Source of the DNA: Aquila chrysaetos chrysaetos
Taxonomy: Eukaryota > Chordata > Aves > Accipitriformes > Accipitridae
Assembly: GCF_900496995.4 (NCBI RefSeq)
Contig: NC_044019.1
Coordinates: 1,736,001 to 1,800,000 of the forward strand
Reading direction: 5' to 3'
DNA: 64,000 bases
The notes below the pieces were generated by a model, which had not been told where the DNA came from, did no database searches, and worked only from the letters and a program-made list of their open reading frames with translations. Numbering within the stretch: the first letter of the stretch is position 1; each line of letters opens with the position of its first letter. A program made the position numbers and the translations under genes. Of this stretch, positions 1-12,700 are shown piece by piece.

Positions 1-3000
1 GCGTGTCAGCTGAACTGCTCTGAGCATGGGCGCTGTGACTCCTTCACCAAGCGTTGCATCTGTGACCCCTTCTGGATGGAGAACTTCATCAGGGTGCAGA
101 TGGGGGACGGCGAAAGCAACTGTGGTACGTGCAACCTCCCTGGGATTGTTCATCTTCGGAAAGAAAGCAGTGTTTGAAACCCAGGGTAGGCAGAGTAACA
201 GGTACCTGCTTTCTCCCAGTATCTCTGACGTGATGCTCACGCAAGGAGATAGTCCCTGCCCTGGTCTCGCTACACGTACCTTCTAGGCAGGCGATATTTG
301 ATAGGGGAGCGACTCCTTTTCAGATCCTCTCAGTGAACACTCACAAAGAGTTGAGTCCATTCTTAGTGTATAAATCACACCTCTTTTCTGTCATGCCTCT
401 ACAGAGTCTTTCCTGCCACAGGAAAGCAAATTTTATAAATCAACACACATTGAAAAATGCTATTGTGCAGCGAGTCTGCATGCTGGATCTCAAGCCTCTG
501 GCTTCTGTAGGTGAGTTAGTGGTCCTGTCAGTGATGGATACTAGCCTCTAATTCTGCAAAGGGTCAGGCCTGCCTTTTTCTTCCCCAAGAATAGTCATCT
601 AAAGCGCACACTGTCAACTGTATGAGGTGCCAAAACGTCTTTATCTCTGGGGTGTTTTGCTTTCAGAGTGGAGTGTGCTGTATGTGATCATTGCATCTTT
701 CGTCATTGTGGTTGCCTTTGGAATCTTATCCTGGATGGTGATCTGCTGTTGCAAGAGGTGGGACTGAGGCCATAACCCCCACTGTATCAGTGCTTCAGAG
801 CCAAGTAGCTGCATTAGGAGGTGAAAGATTCAAACCCGTCATCCCAGCAGGTCATCTGCTTAGCCCTGGGATGTTAGTTTTTGTCACTTGGTGTTTCAAG
901 TGAAACATTGAAGTCCTAGAACTCTGGGTTTAGTTAAGAAGCAAGATTTGGATTAGCCTATAAATGTGCAACTAAAGCAATGTTTTTAATGTTTTGCTTT
1001 GTGATATGAACATAATCTGAAATAAGTACTCTAGCTTTGAAGATCAGAGTTGTTTTTTCTTCTGGCTTTTTTAGAAATGGACTGCCTCTTAATTCCTTTT
1101 CTTCCTCTTTAGACGAAAAGGAAAATCCAAAAGAAAAAGCAAATACAAGATTTTGGATGCAACGGATCAAGAAAGCCTGGAGTTAAAACCAAATCCCAAA
1201 GCAGGTAAAACATGAGAGGGAAGAGCTCAGCGTTTCCAGAATGCTGACTAAGAATACTCTTCCTCAGTGGACTTAAAATCACAGAGTGAAACAAACGTGG
1301 TGTTAGGCACTGACAGACGAGTCTCAGAAGATCTAAGAGCTTGTTTCAGATCTGTATACAGGGTATTTAGTCAAGTTATCTAACTGCTTTGGTTTAGAAG
1401 TTGGGAGTGAAACTGGCCTGGTCCTGATGTCTCCACTTAGTATCACAGAAGTAGTAAGTGGATGCGTGTAAGCTATGCAGAGACCGGTATGATCCAGGAA
1501 GCCCCAAACTGGGTCTTTACTATAATTTCTCTTGCTCTAAAGTTTTTTCCACCGGGTTCAGGTAGTTTGCTTCTTGCCAACATGCAATTCCTTGGCCATG
1601 CTCTACAGCAAAGCATGAATTCAGTGTCACTAAGCATTTCACTAAACTGATCGACTTTGGCTGGTAAGCAAAGGGGCACCTGAAAGCAACCTGAAAATAC
1701 TCGTGGACTGGAGAGCGCGATGTTTATTTCTGCCCCCCTGCTCTCCCACGCCATGTGATTTGTTCCTAAATTTATTCATTTTTGCCCTTGTGAGCATCAG
1801 GCTCTGAAAGTTTCACGCTTTAGCTCATAGTCTAATTTTTCCAGGAAGCAGATGCTTATCTTAGGAGGGAGACCCATGAAGTCTTCAGTGCTCTGTGTGG
1901 CTACAGGCCTGTTGGCCCATTCCAGAAAGGCAGTCGTTTGTCTTCAGTGTTCTTAGCCAGCATTTTCCTGCATTGCTGTCCTGGAGAGTGCTTGTCAGGT
2001 GATTTGGAAAGATCGTTGAGTTATTTCAGGCTGGAGCATTTTTGCTGCGATTGTATCTGATACCTGAACTGAGCTGTGCTCACCTGCTGACTGACCAGAA
2101 AGGAGGGAAATGTGGGAATGTATGTGCAAAGCACAGCCCCACCAAATGCCAGGGAGCACTTCAGCTGCTGAAATACATGTTTCAAATAAGAGTGTGCATC
2201 CTGGTTTTGTTTAGAGGAGGGGTTATTTTAACTGTGTGTGGAAAATAGTCCCTGATCCTTGTTTGCTAGTGGAAAATAACTGCTCATCCTAGTATTATCC
2301 CATTTAATGGTGTTCCAGCAAAGTGAACAGTGCCTAACAGCAGCATTGGAGGGCATTGCAGCAACAGAGCTGATCAGACAATTCCTCTGAGAACCCAGCC
2401 ATCCCAACTGCACAAATACAGATACCCTTGAAGAAAAACCGGGTGTGTTTTCCTCCCTCAGCACCCAACTCTGCTTTAATCTGACCATCTGTCACCTCGA
2501 GCAGAAGAGCCCCACTGTTAAAGAAAGGGTTCATTGTTCTGCAGTCTGTAGCAAATGTGCCTCAACCATTTGCTCTCTGGTAACTAAACTCATCTTGCTT
2601 CTTCTGAGGCTGGCTGCTGACTAAAGTCTTTTTCCCTGCTAGATATGTCCAGTGAGCATTCTGCTAACAGAGGAAATGTTGCATTTCTCCATTAAGGAAA
2701 AGCTAAATTTAAATATTTCCTTTGCTGACAATATCAGTAAATGTGTCTCTCCTGTCCTTGTGCATTAATCTAAATTCAGCCCGCTAATTTATCTCTCTTC
2801 CCTTGCAGGCAAGAGAAGCAGAGATGGGAGTAGGGAGGGTAGTAAGAACACGGCTATCTTCCCCCTCGCACCTGCATATTCTCTTTACTACAGCCGTTAG
2901 CCCTCAGAGAGCTTTCTAGGCAATGCTCTGAGCAAGGTCAGGGAGACAAAGCTCCCATGTATACTCACAGCCCCTTCTGGTAACATAATTTGCTTTCCTA

Positions 3001-3429
3001 CCTGTTCGTTTTGCTTTGCGCTACTTGAAGTGTCTGTGTGACCTCTGTCATGCCAGAGTATCTGAAACAGGATCACTTTGGCTTCAGCATTTGAAGGAAT
3101 AAGTGACAGACACAGGAAAGTCTGATGAGGCTGCCCCTTTGACATGATAGGAAAAGGAAACTTAAAGAGGGAATGGAGTAAGGTGAGGTGGTTGACCAGT
3201 ATTAAAAGTATTTTTAACCTGGGAATCTCTCTCCTCCAAAGGTGGCAGACAGAAAGCCCAGGTCCTCAACACTAGCCTGATGCACTCGGAGTCTGAACTG
3301 GACAGCGATGAAGCCATCTTCACGTGGCCTGACCGTGAAAAAGGGAAACTGCTCCGTAGCCAGAATGGCTCCTTGCGCAATGGACAAGTGATGCTCAAAC
3401 CCAAGAATCAGAGGGAGGAAATCCTATAG
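1..3429 (+). CDS. KIAA0319L: KIAA0319L C-terminal part (dyslexia-associated KIAA0319-like, AAV receptor), four last coding exons
   Basis: Single-pass type I membrane glycoprotein of the trans-Golgi/endosomal route; in mammals it is also the entry receptor for adeno-associated virus. The window starts inside an exon. Coding exons are 1-124, 667-757, 1113-1204 and 3242-3429, joined by GT-AG introns with matching phases (1, 2, 1) and ending at TAG 3427-3429, giving 164 residues. The first exon encodes a small cysteine-rich segment (CQLNCSEHGRC, then CICDPFW). The second encodes EWSVLYVIIASFVIVV and the rest of the transmembrane helix, ending at a CCCKR stop-transfer sequence. The third gives a very basic juxtamembrane stretch and YKIL, which fits a YxxL endocytic motif. 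The last carries SELDSDEAIFTWPDREKGK and ends in REEIL. Upstream PKD domains lie outside the window. Identity rests on recognising the conserved tail; I regard it as secure versus the paralogue KIAA0319. Confidence 0.93.
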
Positions 3430-4955
3430 CTCCCCTCAGGTGGCCTTTTGCTGGAGCTCAGTGGGAAAGGCCACTCCCGTCCCTATCCTACAAAGGCCTT
3501 TGGAGGCCAGTTTGATTAGGACAACGCTGCTAACTCGTTTCACAGAAAATAACTTTGGTTTTGTGGGTTTCTTTTCATTCAGTTAAAACTGGTTGTACTT
3601 GAATTTGAACTTCAAGGGAAATCAAAGGGAGGAGAAGGCAACTGTGAACCCCAGGCGAAGCATCAGAAGAGGACAGAGCTGGCATCTGGAGAGCGGCAGG
3701 ACAGAACCACTTGAAGCAACTGTGAATGTGCAGGACCCTCCTAGCCCACCTCAGACTGCAGTGGAGGAAACACCTATGGACCTGCAGCTCACTTGCCTTG
3801 GGAGCTCCTCAGAGAAGGAAGGTCAAGGCTATGCTTTGAGCTGTGCTCTGAGCTCCCTTCAGGCTCCAGTAGCCTACCACGGGCTACTTTTGCTGTCGAA
3901 CAGCTTTCTTCTCTTTTACTCCCACCTTCCCTAATGGTTTAAGCACTATTTTAATTTAGACTTGTCCTCTCACATGCACTTGGCTGCTTTTGGAGTGTAG
4001 AGGAGGGGGAATCTAAACACTGTGGTCACACTCCATCAGCTTGCAGGTAGGAGAGGGTTTTGTAGCTATTCTAAATTACTGTCAGGCTCTTCTCCCTGGG
4101 AGTGTTGATGACATGGTGCCTGTTCAGATGTGAAAAGCTGACCTGTCTGTGGTAATTGGCTGGGCTAGGAGACCCCCTCCTGCAGCAAGCTCTTCTGCTG
4201 GGTACCAGAGCCGGGAGGGGACACCCACCTTTGGTACCTGTGTCTAATGTCTGGCTTAATTCCAAAGCTGTGAGATGTTGTTCAGTGGCCCCAGCACCTT
4301 CTGTTGGTCGCCAAGCCGTCCGTGAGTCTGGACATTAACCATATCTCAGTTATGGAATGCTATATACTGTGGGTTTGTTTTTTTTTTTTTTTCCCTAAAA
4401 TTTGCACAAACTGGGCAAACAGGGGTTGATACCTTCAGTTCCCAGCAGCTGGCTGCTCCCTCTGGCTGGCAGCTTAGTGGCCTCTTGTTACGGCTGAAGA
4501 GCCCTGCCTGCTCCTAACGCAGTGCGAAGTACACACTTGGTGTTCTTTAGTCGGTGGAAAAGGGAACTCTCGGTACCCGAGGGCATCACATGGTGAGTGC
4601 CAGCAGCAAGCGGCCGTGTGTCTCTGCTGCCTGGGCTCAGGGAGGCAGGTGTGTGGTGGTCCTTTCCCATACCTGCTTCTTTACCTCACTTGTGCTGCTT
4701 TCATAAATTGCACCCCTGTCCTTGGGCAGAAATCAGCCGCTTGCTGGCATGAAGGATGCCACTGCTCCTCTGTGGATGGGTGGGCAGTTTATTGCCTTTC
4801 TTGGTGTTTAATTTAAAAACTGGAAACTTGTTTCATTGGCTTTTTTTTTGAGCTATGAAAGCCAAAAGGCTTTAACTTCCTTGGTTGTATTTATATTGCT
4901 GCACTACTGATTTGTGTTGAGCTAGATGAAGATTAAACACTATTGAATGCGAGGG
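3430..4955 (+). other. KIAA0319L: KIAA0319L 3' UTR (probable extent)
   Basis: No further reading frame continues after the TAG. The first convincing polyadenylation hexamer downstream is ATTAAA at 4932-4937, followed within 15 bases by a perfect 9-bp inverted repeat (4949-4968). The end is inferred. Later candidates are ATTAAA near 5742 and AATAAA at 6719-6724, so a longer 3' UTR is possible. Confidence 0.5.
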
Positions 4956-7900
4956 AATGTTCCCTCGCTGAATGTAGTCATGGCTGCTGCTAAGTTTATT
5001 TTTCTGGGCAATCAGCTGTCTTCCTCAGGCACCAGCACTGGAGCCTGCTGCTCTCCTGAGTACTGAGGCATTACCCTCATGCCCTCCCGACTCCGTGGCA
5101 GGCACGGGGCTTGCCTCTTGCTTGCCTGCGTCACAGCACAGGCCACCCTCCGGCTTGTCTGTCTCGTGCACAGCCGCTGTTCCGAGCCAGGCTTCCCCTT
5201 CCCGGGCTGCTCCTGCACCCGCTCTCCCAACGGCTCCTTCCCTCCAAGCCGGCCTGGGACCACACACTGGGACGGGAAGGGCTGACAGCAGGATGTTCCC
5301 CGTGTTGTGCCTCAAAGGGGCAGAGCCCGGTGCTGGCTGCAGCTGCTGTTGGGAGCTGTATGATGGCCGGACACTTAACTCTTGGGTGACGCCACCCTCT
5401 GATGCGTTTCCCTTCGTTTGGATGTAAGATGAGCAGACTACAAGAAAATGAGGTTTTGAAGCTGCAGGGATGGATCAGACGTGGTCGTGGGACTGTGCCT
5501 GAAAGCGGTTTGTGCTGTTAGAGGAGAGCTGTTGGACTCTCGCTGATTCTGGTCCCTGGGACTTGTGCTTTTTGAGCCTCTTGCTCCTGCCTGTCCCGGG
5601 GAAGTCTCCCTTGCAGTAGATAGGGGCTGGGTGCGGTGGTTCAGCCATCGGGCGTTCATTGCTGCAGAGATCGGCACCCCTCTCAGGAGATGCAGAGCGT
5701 GCTTTCAGGCAAGCCTGGCTTCTTGTTACGGAAGAGGGAATTAAAATCTGTGCAGCTGTTACCCCACCCTTGTTTAGCTGGGGTAATTTTATCCTTACAT
5801 TTCACTGAGGGTTAGCAAACATTTGGGTTGGGGTGCTTTAGTCAGCTGGCAGCAGTGCCTGCGAAGGCTGGGTTTTGCGGTGGGCTGTGGCGTTCCCTCT
5901 GCGCCGAGCGGCTCGGTTAGGATGGCTCGTTAGTCATTTGTCATCGCTGAGTGCAGGTTTGTGACAGAGCATAGCGCAAGCTCCCGTTAGACTTCTGGCT
6001 CCCATTAGTATTCCCTGGCTGTGCAGCGTTCTTCCTCGCTCCACGTGTTAACCCTTGGTGCCGCTGAGCCCTCGCAGGGCTGCAAGAAACGGGGACACGC
6101 AGCACCCGGACCCCGGCCTCATGGGAGCACGAGGGCCTGTGAAGCTGACGGAGGCGAGGAGACCCTCCCAGGCAGTAACTCTTGGCCCGGCGTAGGAACC
6201 CCCCGACCCAGACTGTCTGCTTTAGTGCACCATTGATGCAGAGCTCTCCCAAGGTGTGTGCACATAGAGCAAACGCGTTATTTTGAAATCCCTTGCCACT
6301 GTTTCCTCCTCCCCCGTGGCATCACTAATATCGCTGCTGGTTTGTTGCCCGAGCACCATGAGCGGGGCTGACCTTGCTCGGGAAGGTTTCTGCATTGCTA
6401 TGCATTATGATTTCACAATTAGAGACACTGGCTACAAGTTACCCATGTGTGGAAGTTAAAAGCTGAGACATCTGTTATATGAACCATCAGCTTCACTTGA
6501 TTTTGTTTTCTTCTTTAACATTCAAACACTGGTTAAGATGTTTGAGGCAAATGTTGCATTCTAGTTTTAAAATAGTTTGCTCTTAAATCTTTTCTTCGTT
6601 CTTCTCTGTAGCGGGGGCTGCCCAACCTGTCTGAACTTTGGTTTAACAATGTTTGTTGATTGCAGTGTTACTTGGATCAAGACTAAAAGTAATTTTTTTA
6701 AATGAAATGTTTCTTGCAAATAAACAGGGAAGATGTTTTGCTGCTGCTCAGCTTGCTTCTTTCTCCAGTTTCAGCTGTGGGACAGTTCCTCCTACGACTA
6801 CTGTGCTCTTTGTGTAAGAATTGGAAGTCCTCTCTCGTTCCTCTCACCCAGGGCCTGGCAGCGGGGTCTCAGCGGGTGCTGCTGGACAAGGAACTGCCTT
6901 TGCTCCAGCCACTGTAGTGTGCGGTGGGGCTCTACTGCCTGCGCAGCTAACGGGGCTGCCAAGAGCTTGCTTGACAGACAGCCAAGTCCGCTCCTTGCTC
7001 AGCGACCGGTGCAGCAACCTCCATGAGATGCCAAGCCTCATGCTACAGGCCCTGTGCTTGTCTTTTGACCCCTGGTTTGTTTGTCTGCCCCTGCTTTAGA
7101 ACAACCATAATTAGCTTCTGCTACTTGAAGTCAACTTTCAGCCTAATCCCCCAAGGGCTCTTGTGCCTCGTCTTCTGCTGACCAGGTACGGAGTTCCCTG
7201 ACCTGCCCAGGGCTGTTCCCTGACCGCTGAGGCAGGAGCTGACTGTTGATTTCACTGGAAAGCAAAATAGCAGCAGTGTTGGGGCTCAAGCTTCACCCAC
7301 GCCTGGGATAACTGTACCTCCTAATGCAGCAGAGGAACACTTATTAATTAGTGGAGTCCTTGAAGGAGATTAAGAAGGCTGCCCAGCTGTCACTGTGTCT
7401 GGCTGCTGTAGGGAACACACTTTAGCACCACGGCAGCCAGAAGGGACCTGATGGCACCACGGGACATGGATTTTTCAGAGAGGGGAGGAGACTCACCTTC
7501 AGAGCTGCCCTTCTGTCCATTCGCATCTCACGTGGTCTATGGGTTGTGCTGGAGCCCTTGGAGTTCATGCTGCTCAATGTCACCTAAGGACACGAGAAGC
7601 CAAATCTGCTGGGCTCCCCAGCCTACTGCCTCTGCCCACAAGCATGGCAGCAGCTGCCTTCAAAATAAAGCCACCTCAACCCTTTCTGGGCATCAAACAG
7701 CTGCTGATGCTGCAGCACACCTCTCCCTGGCATCAGGGCAGGTGTAGCCCCACACTGTCCCCCAACAGAAACCTGGCTGGGAGCAGCCCTTGTCTCTGGA
7801 AATCTGAAGCAGCAGAAGGCTCCTGCCTGCTGCCCCTTCACCATCGGTGCTCAGCTGGGTCCCTTCCCTTTGTGTTCATGCTCTCTGGTTTGTGTCACCC

Positions 7901-8580
7901 TCCTCTGCTATTTCTTTTTTTCCTTCTCGCTCACTGTCCCTGCGGGAAGCTCTCTGAAGGGCTGCCCTTTCCATTTGCTGTCTGCTCAGCATCACTTAAC
8001 ATTTGCTGGCTCCTTGCAGAGGTGCGGGAGGAAACCCAGCAAGTGCTTACTCGGGGCGAAGGACAGAGGTGGTGGCCATGGCTGAGGGACCCCCATGTCC
8101 CCCAGCTGTGGCTCTCGAGGCTCTGCTTCTGGGGGGGGAAAGCTTGCACCAGCCCCAGGGCAGGGTGGGGAGAGAAGAGCCAGGATTTCCCACTGCCCTG
8201 AGGGCAAACAGCTGCTCCTGCCTACAGCTGGGTCACCTCCTCGGGGGGGGATCTGGGTCTGGTCTGGACCCTCAGAGCAACTCCAGGATGGTTATTTGAG
8301 AGAAATCCCAGAGAAACGGATTTGGTTGCAGGAATGTCACAGCTTGAGAAACTGAGGCAGGGGGATGTGCGTGGCAGGAGGTCCCTGCCTGGCTGAGGGA
8401 GGGCAGGGACGGGCAGAGCAGCGGTGATGGCAGCTTAAGGACTCTGCCTACCACTGCCGTGGCTGTCCCGGCATTTCAGTGGCTCGGCAGCCCGGGGAAG
8501 CCCCGGGGCCCCTCGGGGAAGGGGGTGCGTGGATGCGGCCACTGGCACTGCGGTGCTGCAGCCGGCTGAGGCTGAGACCG
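4956..8580. other. Intergenic stretch, no gene seen
   Basis: Mixed-composition DNA with no exon-like segment that I can tie to a protein family, no tRNA-like boxes and no recognisable recent mobile element. Open frames here are short and overlap in several frames. AATAAA at 6719-6724 on the plus strand could end a longer KIAA0319L transcript or an unannotated RNA. Confidence 0.5.
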
Positions 8581-8585
8581 CGACC

Positions 8586-8636
8586 GAGCCAGGGAGCTCA
8601 GTGTAATTGCAAATACGACACCGAGCTCCCTGGCTC
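8586..8636. repeat. Near-perfect short hairpin (inverted repeat)
   Basis: Arms 8586-8604 and 8618-8636 pair over 14 bp (GAGCCAGGGAGCTC with its complement), then one A/C mismatch, then 4 bp, around a 13-nt loop. The arms are shorter than those of a usual microRNA precursor and I do not recognise a known mature sequence, so this is listed as a structural repeat only. Confidence 0.6.
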
Positions 8637-9554
8637 TGCTTCTCCCTCCTTAAGCAGCGCCTGTGGCTAGGAGGAGTTAAAAAAGAAAAAGGCTCTTGCT
8701 GGAGCCTTGGGAGAGAGCACGTTTTTTTCTCTCTGCACATGTTCTCACCCCTCTGCTTGCGCTGTCCTTGCTCCGACCATGTGGATTTGGCACTGCTCCC
8801 CAGTGCCTTCCTGTCATTAGGATTCCCTGAATTGCTGCTGCTTTACCTCTTCCAGCTGGGCTCTCCCCAGCCTCCGTGGCCGCACTGACAGGAGCTCCCA
8901 CACCTCGCCTGGGGCCCCTGCAGCCGCAGGAGTGACACGGTCACGGTAACGATATGTGCTCGTTAAGCATCCCTGTGATGATGGGTGTGGGCAGCCCCTG
9001 CAAGCAAAGGGCACTGCAGGGATGCTGGTGGCTCCTGGGGACACTGTGGCACTGCTGGCACCCCAGCATGGCCCCTGACCGCGGGAGCTGCCCCCGGGGC
9101 CGTGCCAGGGCGGCAGAGCCGGGGCAGGAGCGTTCGGTCGCTGCCCTGACGCCGGGATTTGCAGGGGCTCAGCTGGAGGAGCGACCCTGTGCTGGCTGTG
9201 TCCCAGTGCGAACTGGTCGCCCTGCCACAGCCCACCCTGCTCCCCACCAAAGGCACCCTGCACATCCCTCCTGGCTGGGCACAGACCCAGCGATTGTCCC
9301 TGGGTCACCGCTGGCCCAGTGAGTTAGTTATAGGCATTTTGGGGAGAGCACGGCTGGCTCGGGACGGTGGCTTTGCACAGCATCCCTGCTGCAGGCACCT
9401 CCTCCCCTCTCCCATCGCTTGTCCTGCAGAAGCAGGGCCCCGGCGGCATCGGGGCGCGATGCGGGTGCTGTGGTGCAGGCCCATGGGTACCATCACCCTC
9501 CGTCCATCCGTCCGTCCGTGCAGGGCCCCGTGCGCCGAGTGAGTCCGTCTTTCC

Positions 9555-9568
9555 ATTGTTCAAACAAT
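9555..9568. promoter_or_regulatory. Palindromic SOX-type motif pair
   Basis: ATTGTT at 9555-9560 and AACAAT at 9563-9568 form an inverted pair two bases apart, the geometry of a SOX HMG-box dimer site. It lies just before a cluster of MEF2/CArG-like boxes. Assignment is by motif only. Confidence 0.3.
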
Positions 9569-9620
9569 CTCTTTTCCACACTCGGTGCCAAAGCCTCCCC
9601 GCTTGCTCCCGCACGCGCCA

Positions 9621-9735
9621 GTATATTTAGCTGCCTCTAAGCCTCTACCTTTCCTTATATAGGAGAGGCCAAACGAATTTCGCACTCTCATTATTAATAG
9701 CCTGAGAGGAGCTCTTAGGAGGCTGCCAAAAATAG
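9621..9735. promoter_or_regulatory. MEF2/CArG-like cluster, candidate muscle enhancer or promoter
   Basis: Four A/T-rich boxes occur in 115 bp of otherwise GC-rich DNA. GTATATTTAG at 9621-9630 is MEF2-like on the minus strand. CCTTATATAGG at 9653-9663 is CArG-like with one deviation. TTATTAATAG at 9691-9700 is a perfect match to YTAWWWWTAR. CCAAAAATAG at 9726-9735 is CArG-like with one mismatch. MEF2 and SRF are the established activators of miR-1/miR-133 loci, and this block sits about 4.5 kb upstream of mir-1b on the same strand. The functional link is inference. Confidence 0.4.
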
Positions 9736-12700
9736 CAGGCAAACAGAGCGCACCCGGGGTGGGGAGGGCGTCGTGGCAGGCAGGGAGCCGCCGGGACCGC
9801 CGCGGGAGGGACGCCGCGCTGCTTTTTCTGGCTTTTCCCCTTGGGAACCACAATAAGGTGTCTCCCGGCATTCTGCCCCCGCCACAGCCCCGAGCGGGGG
9901 GTCCCCCTCGCCCCGCCAGCTCTCCGCAGGCAGAGGTAGGACGGGCAGGAGCCCGGGGGCGGCGGGGTCCCAGGGTGGGCAGAGCAGCCCCGTACCCCTG
10001 GGGTTTGCTGCTCCGGACGCTAGAACAGCCGCCCCGTGGGTGTCGGGGACACCCAGACCCGGGTGGCCTGGGACAGCCCGGGGATCCCCATCCCCGTGGG
10101 GTTCCCCCCCCCGGCCTAGGGGAGCCCCTGTGGCTGCAGCGGCGACAGGTTTCACCCTCCCGGTCGCCCCACAGACTCCGCTTCGCCCTCCGAGCTGCCC
10201 CGGGCTGCTGCTGGGCCCAGTAACGCATGTCGGCTCTCCCCACGGCGTTGCTCTGGGACCCCCACCGGGCACCCACGGGACGCGGGGCAGGCGGCGGAGG
10301 GCAGAGGTGGCTGGCCGCGTGCCGGTGGCAGCTCTCATCCAGGAGGGAGAGGGTTTCTTCAGCAGAGATCACCCACGCAGCATCCCTGGAGCTGGGCACA
10401 CCGCGAGCCGTGTGCCGGGACACCGAGCCCGGGATGGGATGTACGAGGAGGGGGCCGCGGGGTCCCCAGCGAGCGGAGGGTCTTCACCTGTGCCCGGAGA
10501 CGTCCGCATCCCAGTCAGAGTCTGCCTTAAATCCCTCCCTCCCTCCCTCCCTGGCGAGGAACTTCTCCCGCTGAACTGGAGGATGCTGCAAGCTCCTGCG
10601 GACGAGCCGGAGGAGTCCTGTGGCAAAGTCAAGGCGAGCGGGGAAGCGGCGTGCTCGTGCCGGGTGTCACCGCAGCCCGCTGCCGCCAACCAAGCTCGCA
10701 CCCGGCCGGTGTCACCTCCAAGACCGTAAGTGGCCATGCGGGACGAGAGGTTCGGGGTCTGCGGGAGGCAGCGGGGCTTTCCCCGCTGCCGGCGTTTAAC
10801 CTTCAGCGAGCCCGGCTGGTGCCGAGCCCCGCTCGGGCTGGGGATGCTGCCGCCGCTCTCGCAGCCCCACGTTTGGCTCCTGGCAGCGGGTCGGCGTGGG
10901 CAGGGAGGGGGCAGACCCAGGGCTGGGGGTCACCGCAGCCCCCCACCGCTTTTGGCCAGCCCTGGTGGAGGCGGAGGAGCGGGGGCAGCAGCAAACTCTC
11001 TGTGGGGTTGCGGGGGGGGGGGGGCAATGGGGTACCCCCGGCAGGTCCCAGTTGCAGTGGGGTGGTGGGTGCTGGGTGCTTGGGTCCACGGGCAGTGCAG
11101 CGGGGCAGAGCCCGGCCCATCTGCCTGCGGGTGACCCCCTGCAACGGGGCTGGTCACCCCCTCCCCGGGGAGCCGGGGTGCCCTCGGCCGCGCAAAGAGG
11201 GGATGCCCCACGCCGGTGGGATGGGGCGGGAAGGGAAGCCCAACTCCCGGGCATCTCGGCGTCGTATTTTGGACACGCATGGGGGGAAGCACTGACCACC
11301 GCGGCCGGGTGCACCAGGGCTCCTCGGGCCACATGCCCGCAGCCCCGAAACGGGCAATGCCCACAGGCGAAGGGGCGGCAGGACGGGGGCCGGGGTGCTC
11401 CCCCAGGCACCCTCTGCCAGCGCTCTCCTTGCACCCACCTCCCTCCTCCTCACTGGGCCTCTTGGTATTTTTTTAAGCCGCTCAGTGGCTGGAGTGGCTG
11501 CTGCAGTGGGTTTGCCAGGGATGGATGAGCCGGGGGGGAGCCGGCTGGGGGGGGCAGCCCTGAATAGTAAAACTTGGAAAGGCCCCTGCGAGGCAGCGAC
11601 TGCAGAGCACGGCCGGGCACGCAGTGCTGGGGGGGAGCAGGGAAAAAAGACGCTTCCTTTTATAGACAGGCTGGGGCTGTTGGGTGCTGTGCAAGTGTGT
11701 GGGTGCCACCACAGCCAGCCCCAGCAGCCCCCCCCCCCGGCTCCTCCGCCTCTCCGCTGCAAGGCTGTTTGCCCCCGGTGCCCACAAGCCACCCTGCCTG
11801 GAGCAGGGAGCTGCTCTCGGGGCAGGAGGTGGACCAGGGGGCTGCCCAGGTTGGGGGCTCCCAGCCGGTCTCGGGGTACGGAGGAGCCATACGAGAGGGG
11901 CTGCCCCGGGGCAGAGCTCCCTGGAAGGCTTCGGCTGGGGCGACAAGGGCAGTGCTGGGGCCGGGGAGGGCTGGGGGCTGCCTGCGGCAGTGGGGGCACC
12001 CTCAGGGCTGCAGAGGGGCTTTGCGCTGATGACCTGGAGCATCTGGGCGCAGGGACGGGCCACGGGGCAGGGAAGGGGTAAGGCGGGGTGGTGGGAGCGA
12101 GCAGGGGTGGCCTGGGCTAGGGTTGGGGGAGATGAGGCACCCCGGCTGCGGCGAGCATCCTGCGGCGCTGGGGGAGGCCCTCCAAGGTCACTGGGAGAGC
12201 CCGGCCGAGGGCTGCGGGGACCGTGCCGTGGGATGGGGCTGTGTGGGCCCCCCCCCCAGCCTGGGCTACTCCTGGTACCGCAGTCCTGGGAGGCTGCCCA
12301 AGGTCAGCCGAGGCGGCTGGAGCTGAACTGGGCTGGGATGCGAGAGCCCCGACCCTGTGCCCTGGCTCTGGGGGTTCAGGGTGGGCACAGCCGCCGGCTT
12401 TCAGCTCCCGCTGCGCCCCGACAGCCCCGCCGGTGTCTGGGGTCCCCTGCACCCCTACAGCAAAACTGTGCGGCAGCGACCCACTGTGCTGCAGGGCCAG
12501 CGGAGCCTGAAGGGTTAAGCGGGTGCATCTCTGCAACCTCTGGCCTCGGGACACCCGCTCAGTCTGCTTTTTGGGGGGGAACGGGGGTGCTGGTCCAGCC
12601 AGACATGCTCTGCCCTACCACTACTGCTGGGCTGGGGACTTAGATCCCGGGAGCTGTGTCTCTGGGGTCCCCAGCACCGGGTCCCTGGGGACCGGCCATG

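Noticed and set aside
9560-10423. 287-codon minus-strand open frame
   Set aside because: CpG-rich DNA with few stop codons in any frame; overlapping long frames on the other strand; no domain recognised.
11684-12643. 319-codon plus-strand open frame in the GC-rich stretch
   Set aside because: Same compositional cause; several competing frames of similar length; no conserved motif.
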